From: Rikenellaceae bacterium
GTDB lineage: Bacteria > Bacteroidota > Bacteroidia > Bacteroidales > Rikenellaceae
Direction of reading: 5' to 3'
Length of the DNA stretch: 64,000 nucleotides
NCBI GenBank assembly: GCA_015059735.1
Contig: SUZX01000001.1
Location: 1 to 64,000 of the forward strand
Position numbers and translations under genes: made by a program
The notes under the pieces: generated by a model
Told to the model about the DNA's origin: nothing
The model's database searches: none
What the model saw: the letters and a program-made list of their open reading frames with translations, nothing else
Shown here: one piece after another, positions 44,654 to 51,904 of the stretch
Numbering within the stretch: position 1 is the first letter of the stretch
How the letters are laid out: every line of letters begins with the position of its first letter

Positions 44654-45550
44654 TTAATACAAATTTTTTCGGATATATTCGGAAATGTGGTTTTTCAATT
44701 CGGGTGATTCCACGATTTGGATATCATCGAGCAATCCGATCACAAACCGCCCTATTCCGGTCATTCCGGCCACCTCCGTATCTAACAACCATTTCCCCTG
44801 TTTGAGCGGCCGAATGTCGCGTTCGGCCAATGGATACTCCTCGCATAGCAGGTTGTAAGCCAACAATCCCATTTTCAGTCGCACACGGTAACGTTTCTCG
44901 CCGTGTATGCGGAACGCATCAATGAATCCTTCCCGATGCTCTTCGGTGTGTTCCCAATCTGCCGAAGAGAGTGTCACCGATCCGATACGTGAGGTCTTGA
45001 ATAATTTGCATACTCCGGCCTCCAAATCGTAGCACCATACCTGCACATAGTTTGTCGTGAAGGCAAATGGCTCTACTTTTCGGTCGCTCACCTTTCCGCC
45101 ATGTGCCGATTGATAGTCGTGCAGGATGGCCTGTTTCTGCATCTCGATGGCATCGATCAAACTGCGAATGTTAGGTGCATTTTTGCCACGAACCACGGTG
45201 TTCGCCAAATTTTTGTTGTCATACACCGAGTAGAGTTTCCGTTTGAGATTTTGTTTCAGCAGGTTGTTGTCGTCGATGTTCTCGATGGCGTTTTTCAAAA
45301 TTACTGCCTCTTCTTCGGTGAAATGGACCAATTGAGAAATATCTTTGAAATGAGGCGATTCCTTATCGAGGCGAATGTAATTTCCCGATTTCTTGATGAC
45401 AAAACCGGCTTCGCGAAATGTGTCGATATAGCGATATATGGTTCGTCGCGACATGTCGAGCCGCTCGGCCAATTGATCGATATCGTAAGTTGTATTGGCG
45501 GTCAGCAACTTCATCAGTCGCAAGAGTCTTTCGAGTTTTGGCTGGTCCAT
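44654..45550 (-). CDS. WYL-domain transcriptional regulator (YafY-like)
   Basis: A 298-residue regulator with an N-terminal helix-turn-helix (TYDIDQLAERLDMSRRTIYRYIDT) and a WYL ligand-sensing domain (KVEPFAFTTNYVQVWCYDLE). Start at 45550 (MDQPKLERLLRL) or 45568 is possible. WYL regulators often respond to nucleotides or nucleic acid and control stress or defence genes. No obvious target gene is adjacent. It follows the dnaA terminator and so needs its own promoter. Confidence 0.85.
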   Translation of the reverse strand: MDQPKLERLLRLMKLLTANTTYDIDQLAERLDMSRRTIYRYIDTFREAGFVIKKSGNYIRLDKESPHFKDISQLVHFTEEEAVILKNAIENIDDNNLLKQNLKRKLYSVYDNKNLANTVVRGKNAPNIRSLIDAIEMQKQAILHDYQSAHGGKVSDRKVEPFAFTTNYVQVWCYDLEAGVCKLFKTSRIGSVTLSSADWEHTEEHREGFIDAFRIHGEKRYRVRLKMGLLAYNLLCEEYPLAERDIRPLKQGKWLLDTEVAGMTGIGRFVIGLLDDIQIVESPELKNHISEYIRKNLY

Positions 45551-45588
45551 GTTGTGTAAATATACCAAATGAATGGTTGGGGCGAACT

Positions 45589-45625
45589 AAAAACTGGCTC
45601 TGCGTTTAGGCAAGAACCAGTTTTT
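45589..45625 (-). terminator. dnaA terminator overlapping the gene end
   Basis: On the minus strand AAAAACTGGTTCT pairs with AGAGCCAGTTTTT. The 5' arm covers the last codons of dnaA before the stop at 45606, so the terminator is partly coding. Confidence 0.75.
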
Positions 45626-47012
45626 CAATCTCTTCAACTTGACGTTTGAATCCTTTGTCGGTTTCTATCAGGTTCGATACTGCTTTGCATGAGTGGAGTA
45701 CAGTGGCGTGGTTGCGTCCTCCGATTGCCGCACCGATTGTTGTGAGCGGGGCTTTGGTATGCTGTTTAGCCAAATACATGGCAATCTGTCGGGCCTGTGC
45801 AATCTCACGAGTTCGTTCTGTTGAGTTGAATCGCTCGAAATCGAGATTTAAGTATTTGCAAACAACCTCTATGATGTGCTCGATGGTGATTTCTTTTTGG
45901 TTGAGCTGCACATATACTTTCAAAATCTCTTTGGCTAACGACGTTGTGATCTTACGACCGAGGAACGATGCATTGGCTATCAACGACGAGAGTGCTCCCT
46001 CAATTTCGCGCACATTGGCAGAGATGTTATTTGCCAAATAACCTACCACCTCTTCGGAAATTTGAGTACCTAATCGTTGTGCTTTGGCCCGAATGATTTT
46101 CAATTTGGTTTCGTGATCCGGTGTGTTGAGTTGCGCCGAAAGACCCCATTTGAAACGGGTAAGCAGTCGTTGCTCGATATCTTTCAACTCCACAGGGGGC
46201 TTATCCGAGGTTAGTATCAACTGTTTGCCGGCCAATTGTAGGTGGTTAAATATGTTGAAGAACGCGTTTTGGGTTCCGGTCTTTCCGGTCAACTCCTGAA
46301 TGTCGTCGATGATCAATACGTCGATCATTTGATAGAAATGGATGAAATCGGGGATTTCGCCATTCTTATAAGCCGTTTGGAATTGGGCCTGAAATTTGTT
46401 CATCGAAACATAGAGTACCTGCAATTCCGGATGGCGCTGGCGTACCTCATGACCTATGGCCTGTACGATGTGGGTTTTGCCCAATCCCGAATCTCCATAT
46501 ATATATAATGGGTTGAACGGATTGTTTCCCGGGTTGATGGCTACCGATAAACCTGCCGAACGCGCCAAACGGTTGCACTCTCCCTCGATGAATGTCGAGA
46601 ATGTAAGCCCTGCGTTTAATTGAGGATCGACAACAATTTTCTTGACGCCCGGAATTACAAACGGATTTTTTATATTTGCCGTGTTGTTTTGCGCATTGAA
46701 TCGGGTGATGGCAGTTGTGTCGGCATCAGCCGCTGTCAAAGTCGGAGTTGTTGCGCGGGGTACAGCATAGTGCAATTTGGTCTGTTCTCCATAATGTTGC
46801 AGGATGATCGGCAGAAGGAATGAGATGTAATTTTTCTCAATCTGGCTCACATAACTCTCGTTGGGAACACGCAAACGCAACATCGTCCCATCGAATTCGA
46901 GGGGGACAATGGGCTGAAACCACTTGCTAAACTCCTCATCGGATACGTTTACCCGAATCCGGTCAAGGCAGTTTTGCCACATGTCGTTGTATGTCTGTGT
47001 GTTACCTAACAT
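45606..47012 (-). CDS. dnaA: Chromosomal replication initiator DnaA
   Basis: A 468-residue DnaA. N-terminal domain I (MWQNCLDRIRVNVSDEEFSKWF), variable linker, AAA+ core with Walker A GDSGLGKTH and Walker B VLIIDDIQ, and the C-terminal DNA-binding signature IGGRNHATVLHSC. A single DnaA-box match lies upstream at 47049-47057, fitting autoregulation. dnaN is 10 kb away, not adjacent. Confidence 0.97.
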   Translation of the reverse strand: MLGNTQTYNDMWQNCLDRIRVNVSDEEFSKWFQPIVPLEFDGTMLRLRVPNESYVSQIEKNYISFLLPIILQHYGEQTKLHYAVPRATTPTLTAADADTTAITRFNAQNNTANIKNPFVIPGVKKIVVDPQLNAGLTFSTFIEGECNRLARSAGLSVAINPGNNPFNPLYIYGDSGLGKTHIVQAIGHEVRQRHPELQVLYVSMNKFQAQFQTAYKNGEIPDFIHFYQMIDVLIIDDIQELTGKTGTQNAFFNIFNHLQLAGKQLILTSDKPPVELKDIEQRLLTRFKWGLSAQLNTPDHETKLKIIRAKAQRLGTQISEEVVGYLANNISANVREIEGALSSLIANASFLGRKITTSLAKEILKVYVQLNQKEITIEHIIEVVCKYLNLDFERFNSTERTREIAQARQIAMYLAKQHTKAPLTTIGAAIGGRNHATVLHSCKAVSNLIETDKGFKRQVEEIEKLVLA

Positions 47013-47048
47013 GGGTGGAGATTGTGCTGTTTTTTGGTGTCACAAAGT

Positions 47049-47057
47049 TGTGAATAA
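47049..47057 (-). promoter_or_regulatory. DnaA box upstream of dnaA
   Basis: TTATTCACA on the minus strand matches the TTATNCACA consensus. It lies 37 bp before the dnaA ATG. One box is enough for autoregulation but not evidence for an origin. Confidence 0.5.
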
Positions 47058-47152
47058 TTTTGTTAAAATAACTTTCATTTTTAGTTGTAAATGTCGTTTT
47101 TTTAATTATAGGAAAACAGGCTTTTTTTAGACGTTATTTTTAACTCACTGAT

Positions 47153-47184
47153 ATTGAATAATTGATTTTTATTTTCTATTTTTG
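47153..47184 (+). promoter_or_regulatory. Promoter of the phosphohexomutase gene
   Basis: ATTG at 47153-47156, 20 bp, then TATTTTTG at 47177-47184, a perfect -7 box. Confidence 0.65.
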
Positions 47185-47239
47185 CATATAAAATTTTTGA
47201 AACGGCAGATCGCCGAATTATAAAAAAAACTGATAGTCT

Positions 47240-48982
47240 ATGATGAACGAATTGGATCAACAGGTTTTGGCAAAAGCCCAGTCTTGGCTGAATGGTCATT
47301 ATGACGAAACTACAAAGACACAAGTCAAATATTTGCTGGAAAACGACCCCAAAGAGTTGCTTGAAAGTTTCTACAAAGACCTCGAATTTGGTACGGGTGG
47401 TTTGCGTGGTATTATGGGCGTAGGCTCCAATCGTATGAATATCTATACGGTAGGTGCTGCCACTCAGGGTCTTGCCAACTATTTGAAGAAAAATTTTGCC
47501 GGAGAGCAGATTCGTGTGGCCATCGGCCACGACAGCCGAAACAATTCGCGGATGTTCGCCGAGCGTGTCGCCGACATCTTTGCCTCGAATGGCTTTACGG
47601 TCTATCTTTTCGATGCGCTTCGCCCCACTCCGGAGTTGAGTTTTGCCATTCGCGAGTTGAAATGTCACTCGGGCGTTGTTATTACGGCTTCTCACAATCC
47701 TAAGGAGTATAACGGCTATAAAGCCTATTGGACCGACGGCTCACAGGTTACCGCTCCGCACGACAAAAATATCATTGCAGAGGTGGCTCAAATTACCGAT
47801 GTTGATATGGTGCTTACGGGTAAAAATCCCGAAAACATCACCATCCTCGGCGAGGAGTTCGACGAGGTCTATCTCAACAAGATTCACGAACTGTCGCTCT
47901 CACCCGAAAGTGTCAAAAAGTATAGCGACATGAAAATCGTCTATACCCCGATTCACGGCTCGGGAATCCGTTTGGTTCCCGAATCGCTCAAAAAGTTTGG
48001 TTTTACCAATGTAATGTTAGTACCCGAACAATCGGTTGTTGATGGCAATTTCCCGACAGTCGAGTCTCCGAATCCCGAGGAGCGCAAAACGATGACGATG
48101 GCTATTGATATGGCAGCTCGCGAAGGAGCCGACTTGGTATTAGCCACCGACCCCGATTCCGATCGTATCGGTGTAGCTTTGCGTAATAAAAAAGGTGAAT
48201 ACGTATTGTTGAATGGTAATCAAACTTTGGTGCTACTATTGAGTTATCAGCTTACTCGTTGGGCGGAGTTGGGTTGGTTGGATGGCAACCAATATGTCGT
48301 GAAGACAATCGTTACCTCTTTGATGGCCAATGCTGTTGCCGATCATTTCAATGTCAAATGCTACGATTGCCTTACGGGCTTCAAATACATTGCCCGCATT
48401 ATCCGCGAGAACGAGGGTAAAGCCAAATATATCGGTGGTGGCGAAGAGTCGTTCGGCTACCTTGCCGGTGATTATGTGCGCGACAAAGATGCGGTTTCTG
48501 CCTGCTCGTTGGCTGCCGAGGCTGCTGCCTGGGCTATGGATACGATGGGACTTACGCTTTACGAGTGGTTGCAAGAACTCTATGTGAAATATGGTTTCTA
48601 TCGCGAAGGCCTTGTTTCGGTTGTGCGTAAAGGTAAGGAGGGCGCGGAGTTGATCCAAAAGATGATGGTTGATTTCCGTACTACCCCGCCGCAAACTATT
48701 CTCGGCTCTCCCGTAGTGAAAATCAACGACTTCTTGACACTCGAAACCTCCTGCTTGAAGACTGGTGCTAAAACTCCGATTCAAGAGGAGAAGAGCAACG
48801 TGCTGCAATGGTTTACCGAGGATGGAACGATCGTATCGGTACGTCCGTCGGGTACCGAGCCGAAAATCAAATTCTATTTCGGTGTCAAAGCTCCGTTGGC
48901 CTCGGTTGCCGATTTCGATAAAACGTTGGCTGAACTCGACGCCAAAATCGAGGGAATCAAAGCTGACTTGAAACTGATCTGA
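47240..48982 (+). CDS. Phosphoglucomutase/phosphomannomutase
   Basis: A 580-residue alpha-D-phosphohexomutase of the long (PgcA-type) class. Phosphoserine loop TASHNPKEYNG near residue 150, metal loop DPDSDRIG, sugar-specificity loop GGEESFGYLAGD and phosphate-binding loop RPSGTEPKIKFY. It interconverts hexose-1- and hexose-6-phosphates. It could take up the mannose-1-phosphate made by the GH130 phosphorylase, which is inference. Start may be 47240 or the next ATG at 47243. Confidence 0.93.
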   Translation: MMNELDQQVLAKAQSWLNGHYDETTKTQVKYLLENDPKELLESFYKDLEFGTGGLRGIMGVGSNRMNIYTVGAATQGLANYLKKNFAGEQIRVAIGHDSRNNSRMFAERVADIFASNGFTVYLFDALRPTPELSFAIRELKCHSGVVITASHNPKEYNGYKAYWTDGSQVTAPHDKNIIAEVAQITDVDMVLTGKNPENITILGEEFDEVYLNKIHELSLSPESVKKYSDMKIVYTPIHGSGIRLVPESLKKFGFTNVMLVPEQSVVDGNFPTVESPNPEERKTMTMAIDMAAREGADLVLATDPDSDRIGVALRNKKGEYVLLNGNQTLVLLLSYQLTRWAELGWLDGNQYVVKTIVTSLMANAVADHFNVKCYDCLTGFKYIARIIRENEGKAKYIGGGEESFGYLAGDYVRDKDAVSACSLAAEAAAWAMDTMGLTLYEWLQELYVKYGFYREGLVSVVRKGKEGAELIQKMMVDFRTTPPQTILGSPVVKINDFLTLETSCLKTGAKTPIQEEKSNVLQWFTEDGTIVSVRPSGTEPKIKFYFGVKAPLASVADFDKTLAELDAKIEGIKADLKLI

Positions 48983-49024
48983 TAGGATTGCCGATCAAAA
49001 GATCACTACCCTATCCTTACGACT

Positions 49025-49054
49025 ACCCCCTTATTGCAAACGCAACAAGGGGGT
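49025..49054. terminator. Bidirectional terminator
   Basis: ACCCCCTT-A-TTGC / GCAA-C-AAGGGGGT with one internal mismatch and a 4-nt loop, between convergent genes. Confidence 0.8.
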
Positions 49055-49115
49055 AATTTATAAGGAATTTATATACGAATTTATCCAATTTTGTTGTTTT
49101 CGTATTTCTCCCGTT

Positions 49116-50261
49116 TTACTCCTCAGCTTTTACCCGCTCATAGACCTCTTCTATTCGGCTACACATCTCTTCCCACGAGAATCGCTTGCGCTCTTCGAGA
49201 CAGTTGGCGCGGAAGGTCTCTAAAACTTCGGGCGCATACATCCGGTCGATTGCCGTCGCTACCCCCTCTATGGTCGGTGGTGCAACATATCCCACCCGAC
49301 CATCGGGTACAATTTCGGCCAACCCTCCGACATCGGTCACCACCATCGGTGTGCAGAACTGATAAGCAATCTGTGTCACTCCGCTCTGCGTGGCACTTTT
49401 GTATGGCTGTACCACAAAATCGGCTGCCGAGAAATAATAACGTACCCGATCGTCCGGAATAAAATAGTCGTGCAACAAAACCTCTTGTTGTAATCCGTAT
49501 TTGTCAATCAGTTGTATATAAGGCTCTTTTGTGGTGTAAAACTCGCCTGCTACAATTAATTTTCGTTTTTCGTATGGCTTTGTCTGTTTCAGTTGTGCCC
49601 ATGCTTCCAATAACAGATCCAACCCCTTGTAGTCACGTATTAGGCCGAAAAACAACACATAATTGTTTGCCGGATCCAAACTGAGTTGGGCGCATGCTTC
49701 GTTTCGTGTTACTCCTTCACCGAAATTCTCGAATAACGGATGTGGCGAGAAGAGTGCAGGAGCCGAGGTGTAGGCCTTCAACTCACCATGTACCTGCTCC
49801 GACATGTAAACAAACCCATCAACCGCCCCTAAAAAGTAACGATTGAACAGCTTGTCGGTCAAATGGTGCTCGTGGGGCTCGACGTTGTCTATTTGGCAAA
49901 TTATCCGTGTGTGGTTGTTCTTGCGAGCGATGCGGGCAATGGTTCCGAAACAAGGAGCCATGAAAGGTGTCCAATATTTCAAGAGTACGAAATCCGGCCG
50001 TTCGCGACGAATCTGCCGGCCGACACGCACCCAATTGAACGGATTGACCGTATTGACACATCGAACAATTTTCAGATCTTCGGGTGCAGGGGTTGCCACC
50101 GTTTGGCTCTTCCCGGGAAAGAGCAACGCCGGATATTGCAACGTGAAAGTCTTGATATCCACTGCATGACCGCGCCGCGCGAAAGTACGCGCCATGATCT
50201 GCATGATCGATGCCAATCCTCCCCGATAAGGGTGTGCAGGTCCTAATATCGTGATCTTCAT
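49116..50261 (-). CDS. Glycosyltransferase family 4 protein
   Basis: A 381-residue GT-B glycosyltransferase. N-terminal glycine-rich start ITILGPAHPYRGGLA, then FFGLIRDYKGLDLLLEAW near residue 200, and the donor-site E-x7-E-like block SATQSGVTQIAYQFCTPMVVTDVGGLAEIV near the C-terminus. Substrate unknown; outer-membrane glycan or capsule synthesis is typical. It is 30 bp downstream of the TSCPD gene and probably shares its promoter. Confidence 0.86.
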   Translation of the reverse strand: MKITILGPAHPYRGGLASIMQIMARTFARRGHAVDIKTFTLQYPALLFPGKSQTVATPAPEDLKIVRCVNTVNPFNWVRVGRQIRRERPDFVLLKYWTPFMAPCFGTIARIARKNNHTRIICQIDNVEPHEHHLTDKLFNRYFLGAVDGFVYMSEQVHGELKAYTSAPALFSPHPLFENFGEGVTRNEACAQLSLDPANNYVLFFGLIRDYKGLDLLLEAWAQLKQTKPYEKRKLIVAGEFYTTKEPYIQLIDKYGLQQEVLLHDYFIPDDRVRYYFSAADFVVQPYKSATQSGVTQIAYQFCTPMVVTDVGGLAEIVPDGRVGYVAPPTIEGVATAIDRMYAPEVLETFRANCLEERKRFSWEEMCSRIEEVYERVKAEE

Positions 50262-50291
50262 GATTTTGCCGATCTGTCCGTGTGCAGTTTG

Positions 50292-50540
50292 TTATAACAG
50301 GGTTTTCAATGCTTGTGCCAATTGGTCGGGACATGACGTGCCGCGTCCTCGGCAATCGATCCCTTCCAAGCGTATCACCGCCTCCTCGACCCGCATGCCG
50401 CGTACCAAAGCCGCTACTCCCTGCGTGTTGCCGTGACAGCCACCCTCAAAAGCGACCTCTCGAATAACCCCGTTTTCTACTTCGATATCAATCTGTTGTG
50501 AGCATGTCCCTACACAGCGGTGGGTAATTTTCTGTGCCAT
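50292..50540 (-). CDS. TSCPD-domain protein (TIGR03905 type)
   Basis: An 82-residue protein with conserved cysteines (HRCVGTCSQQI, FEGGCHGNTQGV) ending in the name-giving GTSCPDQLAQAL. The domain also occurs at the end of class II ribonucleotide reductases; stand-alone copies have no settled function. Start at 50540 (MAQKITHRC) is supported by a -7 box at 50568-50575, which lies inside the longer open frame to 50693. Confidence 0.88.
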   Translation of the reverse strand: MAQKITHRCVGTCSQQIDIEVENGVIREVAFEGGCHGNTQGVAALVRGMRVEEAVIRLEGIDCRGRGTSCPDQLAQALKTLL

Positions 50541-50567
50541 TATGCTATTCTCTGCTTTATGTTTTTG

Positions 50568-50575
50568 CAAAGATA
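50568..50575 (-). promoter_or_regulatory. -7 box of the TSCPD gene
   Basis: Minus-strand TATCTTTG, perfect TAnnTTTG, 28 bp before the ATG at 50540. Confidence 0.6.
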
Positions 50576-50675
50576 CAAAGAACTTGCGAAAAATCACCCT
50601 TGCTTCCTGATAACTATTGCAAAGAGTATCGGTTTTTACTCTTTGACGAGTGTGGCAAGATGGGTTACCTAAAAA

Positions 50676-50705
50676 ATAAAGGCCGGAGCACACTCCGACC
50701 TTTAT
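50676..50705 (-). terminator. Terminator of the beta-barrel gene
   Basis: Stem ATAAAGG-x-CGGAG / CTCCG-x-CCTTTAT with one mismatch and a 4-nt loop, followed on the minus strand by a T6 run. Confidence 0.82.
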
Positions 50706-50723
50706 CTTGTTTCAGCATAGCGA

Positions 50724-51550
50724 TTAGAACGTCCATCCGAACTTGAATGCGATGTTACTCAAACCTTCGGCTGGTGATGAATAGTGGAAGCCGAAATTAA
50801 AATTGTTCACCTTGAACATCGGGCCTACCTTATACATAAATTCGGCACTCGATGAATAGTCGCCAACTCCAATACCTACACCGAGACCTACTTCGGCATA
50901 CACCGACCACTTTTGATTGATAGGATATCCGAGTTTAGCGGTGGGTAAGATCGGAATGACATACGCACTCATATCATAATAGTAATATATACCGGTCGTA
51001 CCTCCGACAAATACATAGGGATTAATACGACATCCGGCTGTAATTTCGGCAACAATGGCATCAGTGGAAACCGAAGATACATCATAATCATAACCACCAT
51101 CATAATCTACTCTGTATCCATCTTCCAATCCCAACGCATAACCTAAATTTATGCCGCCTTCAAAATGAGGCTTGTAACGAGATTTTGCTTTTTTCTCTTT
51201 GATTACAGGTGTTTGAACCGGTTGCGTGTTCTGCGAGTAATAATTCCGAGGTTGGGGATTTTGTGCCTGTACCTGTGCCGGAGCAGCCGTAGCTTGCGGT
51301 GCGTTGAAGGTCTGTTTTCCCCGTTCTGGTACTTGATCACAAAAATCTTTGCCGTAGCAATGGCAAAGGTCGGGCCATCTTGATACGTCCATTTTTTGTA
51401 CTTTACCTCCGAGTTGGTGACCTCTATCACCTTCGCTTGAATTTCGTCGGCCGTGTTGTTGTTCAATACAATAATGTCCTGAGCCGACACCGATCCGATC
51501 GTAAGAAACAGAGCCCCGACGATCGCTTTGCATTTAGTTAAGTTAAGCAT
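50724..51550 (-). pseudogene. Outer-membrane beta-barrel protein gene split by a one-base frameshift
   Basis: The N-terminal part reads from ATG 51550: a signal peptide (ending GSVSAQ) and the same module as the gene at 14641 (QDIIVL..., KVIEV, EVKYKKW, IKYQNGE). After the GAA codon the frame runs into unrelated sequence. One extra A in the A4 run (complement of 51315-51318) would restore ...NGEKQTFNAPQ and continue to 50724 through a Pro/Gln-rich linker into an aromatic, beta-barrel-like C-terminus ending FKFGWTF. It may be a pseudogene, a phase-variable gene or an assembly error. The gene is preceded by structured leader 2 and followed by its own terminator. Confidence 0.72.
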
Positions 51551-51841
51551 GAAATTGTAGTTTTTTGCATGTCGGCCCCGCCCGTGCAGTCCATATAAAA
51601 AAGAAAGTGTGGAGCCATTCGTTTATCCGATAGGAGGTTCTGGAATACCCGCGTTCAAATAAACATACCCCACACCCGTATTGGGGGTATGGAGCAAGAA
51701 CGCAGCCATACGGATATACCAATACAAGGTGACGAGTGCAGTGCTTACCTCGAACGCTTGAAATTTTCCAGATTTCCTATCAAGGATTAGCGAAACACTT
51801 TCACTAAAAAATTATGTCGTCATCCACGATTGGATGACGAC
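51551..51841 (-). ncRNA. Structured leader RNA 2 (unknown family)
   Basis: About 290 nt with the same plan as leader 1. Read 5' to 3' on the minus strand: 5' hairpin GTCGTCATCCA/TGGATGACGAC (51816-51841); then GAAAGTG...CGCT, CCT/AGG and GGAAATC. Next is hairpin CGAGGT/ACCTTG (51725-51752), then TATATC (51713-51718). The long closing helix GTGTGG/CCACAC (51607-51675) has inner GTTTAT/ATAAAC (51621-51664), and TTTCTTTTTT follows. CCATAC (51706-51711) can pair with GTATGG (51687-51692), or the overlapping ATACGG (51708-51713) with CCGTAT (51676-51681), two mutually exclusive stems. ACGGGCGGGG (51576-51585) also occurs before gene 14641. Confidence 0.65.
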
Positions 51842-51842
51842 A

Positions 51843-51850
51843 CAAAATTA
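51843..51850 (-). promoter_or_regulatory. -7 box of structured leader 2
   Basis: Minus-strand TAATTTTG, perfect TAnnTTTG, one base before the 5' hairpin, with TTG (complement of 51870-51872) 19 bp upstream. Confidence 0.68.
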
Positions 51851-51880
51851 GATAAATATTTCTTATGATCAACTTTTTTC

Positions 51881-51899
51881 GCGAAAAACAATTTTTCGC
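51881..51899 (-). terminator. Hairpin downstream of the oxidoreductase gene
   Basis: Perfect 8-bp stem GCGAAAAA/TTTTTCGC with a 3-nt loop, just after the stop codon. There is no T-run, so termination strength is uncertain. Confidence 0.4.
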
Positions 51900-51904
51900 C
51901 TACA

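Noticed and set aside
47013..47239. Possible replication origin in the AT-rich gap between dnaA and the phosphohexomutase gene.
   Set aside because: Only one consensus DnaA box (47049-47057) was found and no cluster; dnaN is 10 kb away. GC-skew over the whole chromosome would be needed.
51310..51325. Programmed -1 ribosomal frameshift to explain the split beta-barrel gene.
   Set aside because: A -1 slip would join the frames, but the zero-frame codons (GGG GAA AAC) do not form the usual X-XXY-YYZ slippery heptamer and no stimulatory structure was evident; mutation, phase variation or assembly error is more likely.
51816..51841. The 11-bp hairpin as a terminator of the oxidoreductase gene at 51905.
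   Set aside because: The matching hairpin in leader 1 follows a divergent gene, so it cannot be a terminator there; the constant position one base after a -7 box favours a leader element. A dual role in leader 2 is not excluded.
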